Source of the DNA: Pseudoxanthomonas jiangsuensis
GTDB lineage: Bacteria; Pseudomonadota; Gammaproteobacteria; Xanthomonadales; Xanthomonadaceae
Length of the DNA: 64,000 nt
Direction of reading: 5' to 3'
NCBI RefSeq assembly: GCF_010093185.1
Contig: NZ_PDWL01000001.1
Location: forward strand, 1-64,000
Part shown: piece by piece, positions 17,048 to 25,749 of the stretch
Layout: each line of letters starts with the position of its first letter
Position numbering within the stretch: position 1 is the stretch's first letter
Translations under genes and position numbers: made by a program
The notes under the pieces: generated by a model
Told to the model about the DNA's origin: nothing
Seen by the model: only the letters and a program-made list of their open reading frames with translations
Database searches by the model: none

Positions 17048-19282
17048 ATGGAGGCGGCCGCGGCCGGGAACGGTCCGACTCCATCCGCGCCGCCGGTCCG
17101 TCCATGGACCGGCGCACAGTCGGTCGAATCCGGGCTGCGGATGGTGGTCTTCGTCGCCGGCCTGGTCTTCCTCGCCCTGGCCTGCGCGCTGCTCGCGCAG
17201 GCGCCGTCGCCGCGTACCGGCACGCCCGCACTGGCTGGCGGATGCGCGCCGACGACCTCTCCGTACCTGGAAGCCGACGCGGCCGTGCGGCATGCCGCGA
17301 TCAGCTTCTGCGCCGGCGGCGATGCCGCCACCGGACGGATGTCCCTGTACCTGCCCGCAGGCACGCTGGACCGCCATCGGCTGGTCGTGGCCGGCTACCT
17401 CGACGGCGAAGCCGTGCGCGCGCATGTGCGGCGCGAGGGCGCACCTCCGCTGGCGATCGTCCAGCGCGCGGCGGAGACCTGGACCCCGGCCGAGGTCGCC
17501 ATTCCCGAGGCCTGGCGTTCGGTCCCGCTCGAGGTCGAACTGGTCGATGCCGGCGAAGGCCATGCGCAATGGGGCGGACTGGGACTGGCGGCCATCGCCC
17601 CGCCACTGGCGATCGAACGCCTGGACGCGATCCTCTGGCTGGCCGCGGCGGCCGCGTTCTGCCTGCTGGCGGCTTCGCCTTCGCGCCGCCAGCCGTATCC
17701 CGCCGGAGCCCCTGGCGTGCTCTGGCGCGGCGGCCGCGCACTGGCCATCGCCGGCCTGGCCGCCGCCGCCCTGCTGCTGGGCGACGCCTGGTACCGCAAC
17801 GACGCCGCCGAGGACTGGATCCATCCCGACCAGGAGATCCCGATCAAGGTCATGCAGGCCATGCATGCCCACGACGACCTCAACACCGATTTCGCCCGCG
17901 CCGACATCCCCGGGTACTTCCACGAATACCGCTACAACTTCTCCGGCTACATCCTGCTGTCCTACCTGGCGATCCGGGCGACCGCGCCGGAGGCGTTCGC
18001 CAGCGACGAGGACCTGCGCGACCGCCTGCTCGACATCTCGCGCTGGTGCGCGGCCGCCACCCTGGCATTGTGCCTGCTCCTGCTGGCCCGGCATGCCGGG
18101 ATCGTTCACGCAGTGCTGGGCACCGCCGCCATCGCCGTGGTCCCGCAGCTCTACCAGGATGCCCACTACGTGCGCCTGGAATCGTTGAGCACGCTGCTGT
18201 TCACCGCCTGCTTCGCCCTGGCCACCCTGAGGCCGCGCGGCGCCGCCTGGCGGATGGTCCTGCTGGCCGCGATCGGGCTGGTCGCCGGCCTGCTGTCCAC
18301 GATCAAGTTCACCTACGCAATCTGCACCCTGTTCTGCGTCGGCGCGGCCTTGCCGGCGGTCCTGGCCCGGCCCGGGCGCGCGGAGCGGCTGCGCCTGCTG
18401 GCCGCCGCCGGCGCGATCTCGCTGGCCGGCTTCATCGCCGGGTTCTGCGCCGGCGCACCGGCGATCGTCGCCGACCTGCCCGGCTACCTGGCCGGGATCG
18501 AAGCGCTCAACCGCCAGTACGGCGGCGGCCATCCGCCGCACGGCTTTATCGAGCCTGGCATGGGCAAGCAGCTGACCCTGATCGCCGGCTACTACTTCGC
18601 CACCCTGGGACTGCCGCTGATCCTGCTGCACGGGCTGGGCTACTTCCGCCAGGCGTTCTCGCCGGGCAAGGCCGCCTACGGCGCGATCCTGGGTCTGACC
18701 CTGCTCGCGTTCGTGATGCAGAACGCGTTCTTCGAGCGCAACTTCAGCCCGTACCTGCCGGCCTTCGTCATGCTGTCGGTGGTCGGCATGGCCAACCTGC
18801 GGCACTGGCTACAGACGCGGCTTGCGGCTGGACCGGCGCTCGTGCTCGGCGGCGCCCTGGGAGCGTTTTTCGTGCTCGGGCTGGCCGCGCCGCTGGGAGT
18901 GACCGACCGGCTTTCCGGGCATTTCCGCGAGGACGACCTGGCCGCCAAGGCCGCGGAAGTCGAAGGCCGGCAGCGCTGGGCGGCGCACGCACTGGGCGCG
19001 GTGCGGACCGAAACGCTGCGATTCGAACAAGTCTTCCAGCAGAAGTATCCACCCACGTCCAGCGAATGCGTGCTGCATGCCGGGATCGCGTACAACGACG
19101 ACTGGTCCCGGCGCTACTATCGCCACCTGCCGGCCACCTTCCGCGTGTACGACAGGATCGCCTCGGACTTCGACGACCTGCCCGTGAGTACCCTGCAGCC
19201 CTATCACAGCCCGGGCATCCGGCTGTTCTACGAGCCGGCCGCCTGCCCCGGCGCGATCGCACTGCATCCGCCATCCCGATGA
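17048..19282 (+). CDS. GT-C/PMT-like polytopic membrane glycosyltransferase
   Basis: The 744-residue protein has an N-terminal anchor (~30-52), a periplasmic segment, and about ten further hydrophobic helices. The first large loop after the second membrane segment carries HPDQEIP (His259-Asp261). This acidic motif is where GT-C enzymes such as ArnT and PMTs place their catalytic aspartate. Such enzymes transfer sugars from polyprenyl-phosphate donors on the periplasmic side. It begins one base after the DprE2-like stop, which suggests that polyprenyl-phosphoryl arabinose is its donor. The acceptor (LPS, pilin or other) cannot be told. Confidence 0.72.
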   Translation: MEAAAAGNGPTPSAPPVRPWTGAQSVESGLRMVVFVAGLVFLALACALLAQAPSPRTGTPALAGGCAPTTSPYLEADAAVRHAAISFCAGGDAATGRMSLYLPAGTLDRHRLVVAGYLDGEAVRAHVRREGAPPLAIVQRAAETWTPAEVAIPEAWRSVPLEVELVDAGEGHAQWGGLGLAAIAPPLAIERLDAILWLAAAAAFCLLAASPSRRQPYPAGAPGVLWRGGRALAIAGLAAAALLLGDAWYRNDAAEDWIHPDQEIPIKVMQAMHAHDDLNTDFARADIPGYFHEYRYNFSGYILLSYLAIRATAPEAFASDEDLRDRLLDISRWCAAATLALCLLLLARHAGIVHAVLGTAAIAVVPQLYQDAHYVRLESLSTLLFTACFALATLRPRGAAWRMVLLAAIGLVAGLLSTIKFTYAICTLFCVGAALPAVLARPGRAERLRLLAAAGAISLAGFIAGFCAGAPAIVADLPGYLAGIEALNRQYGGGHPPHGFIEPGMGKQLTLIAGYYFATLGLPLILLHGLGYFRQAFSPGKAAYGAILGLTLLAFVMQNAFFERNFSPYLPAFVMLSVVGMANLRHWLQTRLAAGPALVLGGALGAFFVLGLAAPLGVTDRLSGHFREDDLAAKAAEVEGRQRWAAHALGAVRTETLRFEQVFQQKYPPTSSECVLHAGIAYNDDWSRRYYRHLPATFRVYDRIASDFDDLPVSTLQPYHSPGIRLFYEPAACPGAIALHPPSR

Positions 19283-19301
19283 ACAGCCACGGACCTGCCG
19301 C

Positions 19302-19727
19302 ATGAACCTGATCGGCGACTTCCTCTCCCGGCGCTACCTGCTGTTCCTGTTCTCGGGCGGGACCGCGTCGGCGGTCGGGATCGTGCTCAGGCTCCTGTTC
19401 GGGCTGTTCATGGACTACGTGCCCTCGATCGTGGCCGCCTACGTCCTCAGCACCCTGACCGCCTACCTGCTCAACCGGTTCCTGGTATTCAAGGCCACCG
19501 GCAAGCGCTACCACGTCGAGATCGCCAAGTTCTACATCGTCAACGTGATCGGCCTGCTGCAGACGATCGCGATCAGCAGCGTGCTGGCCGGGCTGCTGAA
19601 GGGCCGTCTGTCGCTGCCGGAAACCGTGAGCGAGACCCTGGCCCACGTGGCCGCGCTGTCCACCCTGGCCGTCACCAGCTTCCTGCTCTACAAGTACTGG
19701 ACCTTCGCTCCGCGCAAGCAGGAGTAA
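19302..19727 (+). CDS. GtrA-family membrane protein, copy 1
   Basis: The 141-residue protein has four predicted membrane helices and the GtrA pattern (FLFSGGTASAVG near the start, then AYLLNRFLVFK, then a terminal KYWTF). GtrA proteins are thought to flip polyprenyl-phosphate-linked sugars across the inner membrane; the founding member acts with a bactoprenol glucosyltransferase. It lies 19 nt after the GT-C-like gene, a fitting position for a flippase of the arabinose donor. A second copy lies at 23427. Confidence 0.85.
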   Translation: MNLIGDFLSRRYLLFLFSGGTASAVGIVLRLLFGLFMDYVPSIVAAYVLSTLTAYLLNRFLVFKATGKRYHVEIAKFYIVNVIGLLQTIAISSVLAGLLKGRLSLPETVSETLAHVAALSTLAVTSFLLYKYWTFAPRKQE

Positions 19728-19825
19728 GCCCCTCCGGCAGACAGCTGCGGGAAGGCTTCATGCCGGCCGCCTCCGCTACCATAGCCGGCCGGCGGCCGAG
19801 CCCCGCCCGAGGACACCCCGACGAC

Positions 19826-21145
19826 ATGGAATCCAGCACCTCCCTGCGCTATGCCATCGTCGGCGCCGGCCCGATGGGCCTGGCCGCCGCGGTGCACCTG
19901 CTAGACGCCGGCCACCAGGTCGACATCTACGAGCGCGACGACCGCATCGGCGGCATGTCGGCCGCGTTCGACTTCGACGGCCTGTCGATCGAGCGCTACT
20001 ACCACTTCGTCTGCAAGACCGACGATCCGCTGTTCGCTTTGCTGGACCGCTACGGCCTGGGCGACCGGCTGAAGTGGACCGACACCAGGATGGGCTATTA
20101 CTACGGCGGCAAGCTGTACAAGTGGGGCTCGCCGTTCGCGCTGCTGGCATTCCCGCACCTGGGCCCGATCGACAAACTGCGCTACGCCCTGCACGTGATG
20201 TACACCAAGGGCATCCAGGACTGGAGCGCGCTGGACAAGGAAGAAGCCGGCGCCTGGATCCGCCGCTGGATCGGCGACAAGGCCTACGACGTGATGTGGC
20301 GCGAGGCTTTCCGCCTGAAGTTCTTCGAGTACAAGGACAACCTCTCGGCGAGCTGGATCGGCACCCGGATCAAGCGCATCGCCCTGTCGCGGCGCAGCCT
20401 GATGCACGAAAGCCTGGGCTACCTGCAGGGCGGCTCGATGGTCCTGCTGGACCGGATGGCGCAGGACATCGTCGAGCGCGGCGGCCGCATCCACCTGTCG
20501 CAGGGCATCGACGAGGTCGTCTCCGAAGGCGGCAAGGTCACCGGCATCCGCGTGCAGGACCGGTTCCAGGCCTGCGACGGCGTGCTCTCCACCGCCCCGA
20601 TCCAGTATGTGCCGGGTATGGTCCCGGGCCTGCCGGCGGATTTCCGCGCCCGGATCGCGGCAATCGAGAACATCCCCGTGGCCTGCGTGATCCTGAAGCT
20701 GAAGCACGCGGTCAGCGAGAATTTCTGGATGAACATCAGCGACCCGGGCATCGGCATCCCGGGCGTGATCGAGTACAGCAACCTCAACCCGGGCCGGGAT
20801 CCGGGCCAGAAGATCCTGTACGCGCCCTTCTACATGCCCAAGACCCATCCGAAGTGGGCGCATTCCAACCAGCAGCTGATCGACGAGGTGATCGGCTACC
20901 TGCCGCGGCTCAACCCGGCCTTCCGCCCGGACTGGGTGCTGGCCAGCCACTGCCACCGCTACGAGTTCGCCCAGACCATCTGCCCACCCGGGTTCCAGGA
21001 CATGCTGCCGCCGATGCGCACGCCGGTGGAAGGCTTCTTCATGGCCGATACCGCCTATTACTATCCCGAGGACCGCTCCATCTCCGAGAGCGTCGAGGTG
21101 GGCAGGCGCCTGGCCGCCGAGGCGCTCGCCCCGTCGCGCGGCTGA
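19826..21145 (+). CDS. FAD-dependent amine-oxidase-fold oxidoreductase
   Basis: The 439-residue flavoprotein begins with a Rossmann dinucleotide motif (GAGPMG, about 13-18). It continues with the DRIGGMSAAFDFDG pattern shared by UDP-galactopyranose mutase, protoporphyrinogen oxidase-like and glycan-locus oxidoreductases. The substrate is unknown. Proteins of this type often sit in polysaccharide gene clusters, and its 33-nt spacing to the following SDR suggests a joint role. The ATG at 19826 leaves only two residues before the conserved core when the 22 upstream in-frame codons are discounted. Confidence 0.7.
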   Translation: MESSTSLRYAIVGAGPMGLAAAVHLLDAGHQVDIYERDDRIGGMSAAFDFDGLSIERYYHFVCKTDDPLFALLDRYGLGDRLKWTDTRMGYYYGGKLYKWGSPFALLAFPHLGPIDKLRYALHVMYTKGIQDWSALDKEEAGAWIRRWIGDKAYDVMWREAFRLKFFEYKDNLSASWIGTRIKRIALSRRSLMHESLGYLQGGSMVLLDRMAQDIVERGGRIHLSQGIDEVVSEGGKVTGIRVQDRFQACDGVLSTAPIQYVPGMVPGLPADFRARIAAIENIPVACVILKLKHAVSENFWMNISDPGIGIPGVIEYSNLNPGRDPGQKILYAPFYMPKTHPKWAHSNQQLIDEVIGYLPRLNPAFRPDWVLASHCHRYEFAQTICPPGFQDMLPPMRTPVEGFFMADTAYYYPEDRSISESVEVGRRLAAEALAPSRG

Positions 21146-21178
21146 TCGCGACCACCGCCACATCCTCCGGACCCGAGC

Positions 21179-22123
21179 ATGCCAGGCAAGCAGGACAAGA
21201 TCGTCATCACCGGCGCGGCCGGGCTGGTCGGCCAGAACCTGGTCGTCGAACTGTTGCAGCAGGGCTACGGCAACCTCGTGGCCATCGACAAGCACGCCCG
21301 CAACCTCGCCATCCTCAAGCAGCTGCACCCGCAGGTGCGCACCGTGCACGCGGACCTGGCCGAGCCCGGCGACTGGGCCGGCGAGTTCGCCGGCGCCGGC
21401 TGCGTGGCCCTGCTCCACGCCCAGATCACCGGCAAGACCTCCGAGCCGTTCGTGCGCAACAATCTGGTCGCCACCGGCCACGTGCTCGATGCGTGCAAGG
21501 CGGCCTCGGTGCCCTGGCTGGTCCACATCAGCTCGTCGGTGGTCAACTCGGTGGCCGACGACGACTACACCCGGACCAAGCGCGAGCAGGAACGCATGGT
21601 CGTCGAAAGCGGGCTGGCCCACTGCGTGCTGCGGCCGACCCTGATGTTCGGCTGGTTCGATCCCAAGCACCTGGGTTGGCTGTCGCGGTTCATGGCCCGC
21701 ACTCCCGTGTTCCCGATCCCGGGCGATGGCCGGTTCATGCGCCAGCCGCTGTACGAGCGCGACTTCTGCCGCTGCATCGTCCGCTGCATCGAGCGCCAGC
21801 CGGACGGGCAGGTCTACGACATCGTCGGCGACACCCGGGTCGACTACGTGGACATCATCCGCACGATCAAGCGGGTGAAGCGGCTGCGCACCCTGATCGT
21901 GCACATCCCGATCGGACTGTTCGCCGCCCTGCTGCGGACCTATGCGCTGTTCAGCCGCAAACCGCCGTTCACCGCCGACCAGCTCAAGGCGCTGTCGGCC
22001 GGCGACGACTTCAAGGGCGTGGACACCGAGCAGGTGTTCGGCGTGCGCCAGACACCGTTCGAGGATGCGATCCGGGAGAGCTATACCGACCCGCGCTACG
22101 CCTCGATCGTGCTCGAGCGCTGA
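21179..22123 (+). CDS. Extended SDR (NAD-dependent epimerase/dehydratase family)
   Basis: The 314-residue extended short-chain dehydrogenase has an N-terminal TGAAGLVG motif (about 11-18), an active-site serine segment (HISSSVV) and Tyr130-x3-Lys134 (YTRTK). Such enzymes epimerise, dehydrate or reduce nucleotide- or lipid-linked sugars. It follows the FAD oxidoreductase by 33 nt and precedes a GT-C-like protein by 12 nt, so it belongs to the same glycan unit. The sugar substrate is not identifiable. Confidence 0.75.
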   Translation: MPGKQDKIVITGAAGLVGQNLVVELLQQGYGNLVAIDKHARNLAILKQLHPQVRTVHADLAEPGDWAGEFAGAGCVALLHAQITGKTSEPFVRNNLVATGHVLDACKAASVPWLVHISSSVVNSVADDDYTRTKREQERMVVESGLAHCVLRPTLMFGWFDPKHLGWLSRFMARTPVFPIPGDGRFMRQPLYERDFCRCIVRCIERQPDGQVYDIVGDTRVDYVDIIRTIKRVKRLRTLIVHIPIGLFAALLRTYALFSRKPPFTADQLKALSAGDDFKGVDTEQVFGVRQTPFEDAIRESYTDPRYASIVLER

Positions 22124-22135
22124 GGGCCGCCCGGG

Positions 22136-23389
22136 GTGACGACCGACATCCGCCGCCAGAACGGCTTCAATGATTCCCGCGCGTTCCTGCCCTGGTTCGG
22201 CATCGCCCTGGGCGTGCTGGTGCTGAAGGCTCCGGACGCGCTGTCCAACCCGCAGTTCTGGGCCGAGGACGGGATCATCTTCTTCCTGCAGCAGCGCACC
22301 ATGGGCCTGGGCAGCCTGTTCGAACAGATGGTGGCCTACCTGCACCTGGCGCCGCGGCTGGTCGCCCAGCTGGCGGCGCCGCTCCCGGCCTGGCTCGTGC
22401 CCCTCGCCTACAACGCCGCCGCCATCGCCGGGGGTGCGGCCTCGCTCGCATTCCTGTGCACCCGCCTGCACGACCGGGTACCGGGAATCGTGTTCCTCCT
22501 CGCCGTGCTGCTGTCGCTGACCAATGGCGAGATCTTCGGCACCCTGACCAACCTGCAGTGGTTCCTGCAGCTGTTCCTGCTCGGCGCCTGCTTCGCGCCC
22601 GCCGGGCCGCGCGGCCCCTTGCGCACGCCAGCCATGCTCGCACTGGTCCTGGTCGCCTCGCTCACCGGACCGTTCTCGGTGCTGCTGCTCCTGGTGTTGG
22701 CCGCGGCGGTGGGCCTGAGCCTGTTGCCCGGCGCGTGGCTGCCCACCGCACGCCTGCGTGCCTGGCTGCGCGGGCTGGATCGCTGGCGCCTGCTCATGCT
22801 GGCGATCGGCGCATGCGCACAGGTACGGGTGTACCTCGTCCACCGCATCCCGGGATCGACCGCCATGGGGGTGCGGGACGTGGCGAAGGGCATCGGCGAC
22901 GTGCTCCAGGCCCACACGTTCGGTTCGGTCGTGCTGCCTACGTTGATGTTCCTGCTGCTGCTGGCGGCCATGCTGGTGGCCCTCCTGCGCCAGGCGCGCC
23001 ACGATTCCCTAGCGGACGATCGTTTCCTGCTGCTGGCCATGGCGGGGCTGGGCGTGCTGCAGGTCGCGGCCGGAATGGCGAAGATGGGCATCCCGCTGGA
23101 GGTCGCCGTTTCCGACCGCTACGTGTTCGTATTCAAGCTGTTCTTCTGGACCGCGGTCGCCATGCTGTTGCAGGGGTTGTTCCGTTCGCGATCGCAGGTG
23201 CTGGCCATCTCCCTGGCCGCCATCGGCTTCGTCGCCCTCAACCACCCCGGGTACCTGCGCCGCGCACCGTTGGAGGACAAGCAGTGGCGGACCTACGCGC
23301 CCGCACTCGACCGTGGCGAAAAGGTCGACATCCCCACCCACCCCACGCCTTGGGTCATCCCGATCCCGGCGCGGCAGGATACGCGCTGA
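22136..23389 (+). CDS. Polytopic membrane protein, GT-C-like
   Basis: The 417-residue protein has around nine hydrophobic helices. The first extracytoplasmic loop holds NPQFWAEDGIIFF, an acidic motif placed as in GT-C glycosyltransferases. No closer family is recognised. It starts with GTG at 22136, 12 nt after the SDR. It sits between the SDR and a GtrA protein, as expected for a sugar transferase using a flipped polyprenyl-linked donor. Function is inferred from topology and context only. Confidence 0.6.
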   Translation: MTTDIRRQNGFNDSRAFLPWFGIALGVLVLKAPDALSNPQFWAEDGIIFFLQQRTMGLGSLFEQMVAYLHLAPRLVAQLAAPLPAWLVPLAYNAAAIAGGAASLAFLCTRLHDRVPGIVFLLAVLLSLTNGEIFGTLTNLQWFLQLFLLGACFAPAGPRGPLRTPAMLALVLVASLTGPFSVLLLLVLAAAVGLSLLPGAWLPTARLRAWLRGLDRWRLLMLAIGACAQVRVYLVHRIPGSTAMGVRDVAKGIGDVLQAHTFGSVVLPTLMFLLLLAAMLVALLRQARHDSLADDRFLLLAMAGLGVLQVAAGMAKMGIPLEVAVSDRYVFVFKLFFWTAVAMLLQGLFRSRSQVLAISLAAIGFVALNHPGYLRRAPLEDKQWRTYAPALDRGEKVDIPTHPTPWVIPIPARQDTR

Positions 23390-23426
23390 CGGTGGACCAG
23401 CCCTCGCTGCGCACGTTCCCGACGCC

Positions 23427-23828
23427 ATGATTCATGTCCAGCTCGTCAAGTTCATCCTTGCCGGTGGCACTGCCGCCGCGGCCAACTTCGGCTCGCGGAT
23501 CCTGCTGAGCCTCTGGTTGCCGTACGAGGCCGCGATCGTCGTCGCCTACCTGATCGGCATGCTCACCGCGTTCGTGCTCAACCGCGCGTTCGTGTTCACC
23601 CAGGTCGAGAACACCCTCGGCAGCCAGGTGTCGTGGTTCATCGCCATCAACTTGGCCGCGGTACTGCAGACCCTGCTCATCAGCCTGCTACTGGCGCGCG
23701 TGCTGTTCCCCGCCATCGGCATGGAGTTCCACCCCGAGACCCTGGCCCATGCGGTCGGCGTGGCGGTGCCGGTGATCACCAGCTACCTGGGGCATCGCCG
23801 GTTCACCTTCAGGACCCGCATCCCATGA
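23427..23828 (+). CDS. GtrA-family membrane protein, copy 2
   Basis: The 133-residue, four-helix protein carries the GtrA pattern (KFILAGGTAAAANF, then FVLNRAFVFT, then HRRFTFR at the end). It is clearly related to, but not a recent copy of, the GtrA protein at 19302. The upstream in-frame extension lacks membrane or family features, so the ATG at 23427 is preferred. It overlaps the next membrane protein gene by ATGA. A second flippase candidate suggests a second lipid-linked sugar or a paralogous GT-C/GtrA pair. Confidence 0.82.
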   Translation: MIHVQLVKFILAGGTAAAANFGSRILLSLWLPYEAAIVVAYLIGMLTAFVLNRAFVFTQVENTLGSQVSWFIAINLAAVLQTLLISLLLARVLFPAIGMEFHPETLAHAVGVAVPVITSYLGHRRFTFRTRIP

Positions 23829-25210
23829 ACCGCACTGCGACCACGCGGGCACATGGAACCTGGCTCGCGTGCCTGGCGCTGTACCTGGTGGTGTGCGCGG
23901 TCCGCTGGCAATACGTGGACCGCTACGGCGGCACGGTCCCGTTCTGGGACGAGTGGGACGCCGGCGCCGCCCACCTGTTCAAGCCCTGGGTGGAAGGCAC
24001 CCTGTCCCTGTCCGACCTGTGGAGCGCGCACAACGAGCACCGCATCCTGCCGACCCGGCTGCTGGGCCTGGCCGTGTTCGGGACCGTCGGCCACTGGGAC
24101 AACCATCTGGAAGCACAGGTCAACGTTTTCCTGTTCGCCTTGGTCCCGGCGCTGATGTTCCGGTTCGCGCTGGCAACGCGCCAATCCTGGTTGAGGATCG
24201 CGATGGCCGTGATGGTCCTGTCCGTATCCGTGCTGCCGTTTTCCTGGGAGAACTTCCTGGTCGGCTTCCAGAGCCAGTTCTACTTCCTGCTGCTGGCCGC
24301 TTTGGGCGCGATGGCGCTGGCGGCGACACGCCCGTGGGGCCTCGCAGCCAACATCGCCATGTTCGTGCTGGCCGTGCTGGCCTGCCTGACCAGCGCATCC
24401 GGGCTGCTGGCGCTGCTGGCCTGCGCCGGCCTGTACCTGCTGCGGCTGTGGCTGCTGCCGCGCGAACATCCGGTCCGCGCGCTCGCGCTGGCCGTCGCGC
24501 TCGTGGCCGGTGCCGCCATCGCCTATGCGACCACCCCGGTCGTTCCCGGCCACCAGGGGCTGCGCGCCCAGGATGCCGCCTGGCTGCTGGATGCGATCAA
24601 CCACGTGCTCGGATGGCCGCTCAAGGTGCGGCACTGGGCACCATTCGTGCTGTGGGCCCCCGGAGTGGCCGGCATCGTCCTGATCCTGGTGCGGCGCAGG
24701 GCCGCGACCTCGGACCTGTTCATGCTCGCCTGCCTGGCCTGGTCGCTGCTGCAGGCGCTGGCGATCGGCTACAGCCGCGGCAACGGGTTGATGGAAGTGC
24801 CCTCGCGCTACACCGATGCGCTCATTCCGGGCCTGGTCGCCAATGCCTGGTTCGCGTTGCGCCTGCTCGCCGAAGCGATGGAGAAACCCGCGAAGGTGCG
24901 CGCGGCCGCGCTGGCGTTGTGCGCCGCGTTCTTCACGGTGTATGCCTGCGCCCAGGCGATACGCCTGCCCGGCGACCTGGCCGCGATGCGCGACCGCCAC
25001 GCCCACAGCGTGATCCAGGCCCGCAACGTCGCCTGCTACCTCGACAGCGGGGCGCCGGCCTGCCTGCAGGCCGGCCACTTCCAGATCCCCTATCCCGATC
25101 CGGTCCGGCTGCAGCACCTGCTCGATGATCCCACCATCCGGAAGCTGCTCGTGCGCTGCGACATCGTGCCCTGCCAGGGCCAAGAGGCCGGCGCGACTAC
25201 TGCACCGTGA
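23825..25210 (+). CDS. Polytopic membrane protein, GT-C-like
   Basis: The 461-residue protein has about ten hydrophobic helices. Its first periplasmic loop bears VPFWDEWDAG and AHNEHRILPTRL, conserved acidic and His/Arg patterns found in uncharacterised bacterial GT-C-like proteins. It is translationally coupled to GtrA copy 2 and ends the plus-strand block. Its 3' end overlaps the convergent lipoprotein gene by 14 nt. The transferred sugar and the acceptor are unknown. Confidence 0.62.
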   Translation: MNRTATTRAHGTWLACLALYLVVCAVRWQYVDRYGGTVPFWDEWDAGAAHLFKPWVEGTLSLSDLWSAHNEHRILPTRLLGLAVFGTVGHWDNHLEAQVNVFLFALVPALMFRFALATRQSWLRIAMAVMVLSVSVLPFSWENFLVGFQSQFYFLLLAALGAMALAATRPWGLAANIAMFVLAVLACLTSASGLLALLACAGLYLLRLWLLPREHPVRALALAVALVAGAAIAYATTPVVPGHQGLRAQDAAWLLDAINHVLGWPLKVRHWAPFVLWAPGVAGIVLILVRRRAATSDLFMLACLAWSLLQALAIGYSRGNGLMEVPSRYTDALIPGLVANAWFALRLLAEAMEKPAKVRAAALALCAAFFTVYACAQAIRLPGDLAAMRDRHAHSVIQARNVACYLDSGAPACLQAGHFQIPYPDPVRLQHLLDDPTIRKLLVRCDIVPCQGQEAGATTAP

Positions 25211-25748
25211 TGGTGGCGTCCAGCGCGCAGACCGTCGGCATGTGGCCCGGGTACACCACCGACAGCCGGTAACGGCCCGGGACGACACCGGCAAGATAGG
25301 CATCGAGGTTGAAGCCGGACGACCCCAGCGCGGGATTACCCAGGGCCTCGGCCACGTCCGGACGGCTGCCGCCGGCGGTGATCGCAAGGGCATAGCTTGG
25401 CCCCTCGCCGACGAGCACCAGCCGGGCGTCGGCCGGCACCCGCCCGCGTGCATCGGCGACCCAGCCGCCGAAGCTGGCCGATGACGAGGCACGCACCACG
25501 GCGCCATCGGCCGCCACCCCGGCGACCGCATCGACCGCGCAGGCGCCCCCGGCCGGCAGCGGATCGGCCGGAGCCGCATAGGCCACGGCCGCTACCGCAC
25601 CCGCGGGCGGACGCGCCGTCGCCTGCCCGGCGGCGTCATGGTCGATGCAGGACGCCAGCAGGAACAGGCAGGCCAGGGCGATCGCCACCCGGACCGGACA
25701 CCTCACCGCAGGCTCCTGGATGGACGCCGGCAGGTCTGCGCGGCGCAT
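25197..25748 (-). CDS. Hypothetical lipoprotein
   Basis: The 183-residue product has a signal peptide with lipobox LLASC (Cys34). The mature part has two cysteines and a small beta-rich domain (SSASFGGWVADARGRVP and YRLSVVYPGHMPTVC). I do not recognise a characterised family. It starts one base after the stop of the sulfotransferase-GT2 fusion on the same strand, so it is the last gene of that operon. The domain's position suggests a cell-surface accessory, but no function can be assigned. Confidence 0.6.
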   Translation of the reverse strand: MRRADLPASIQEPAVRCPVRVAIALACLFLLASCIDHDAAGQATARPPAGAVAAVAYAAPADPLPAGGACAVDAVAGVAADGAVVRASSSASFGGWVADARGRVPADARLVLVGEGPSYALAITAGGSRPDVAEALGNPALGSSGFNLDAYLAGVVPGRYRLSVVYPGHMPTVCALDATITVQ

Positions 25749-25749
25749 C

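Noticed and set aside
19901-23002. Very long open frame on the minus strand under the FAD/SDR/membrane genes
   Set aside because: The plus-strand frames encode recognisable families with coupled starts. The minus-strand translation is Gln/His/Arg-rich shadow.
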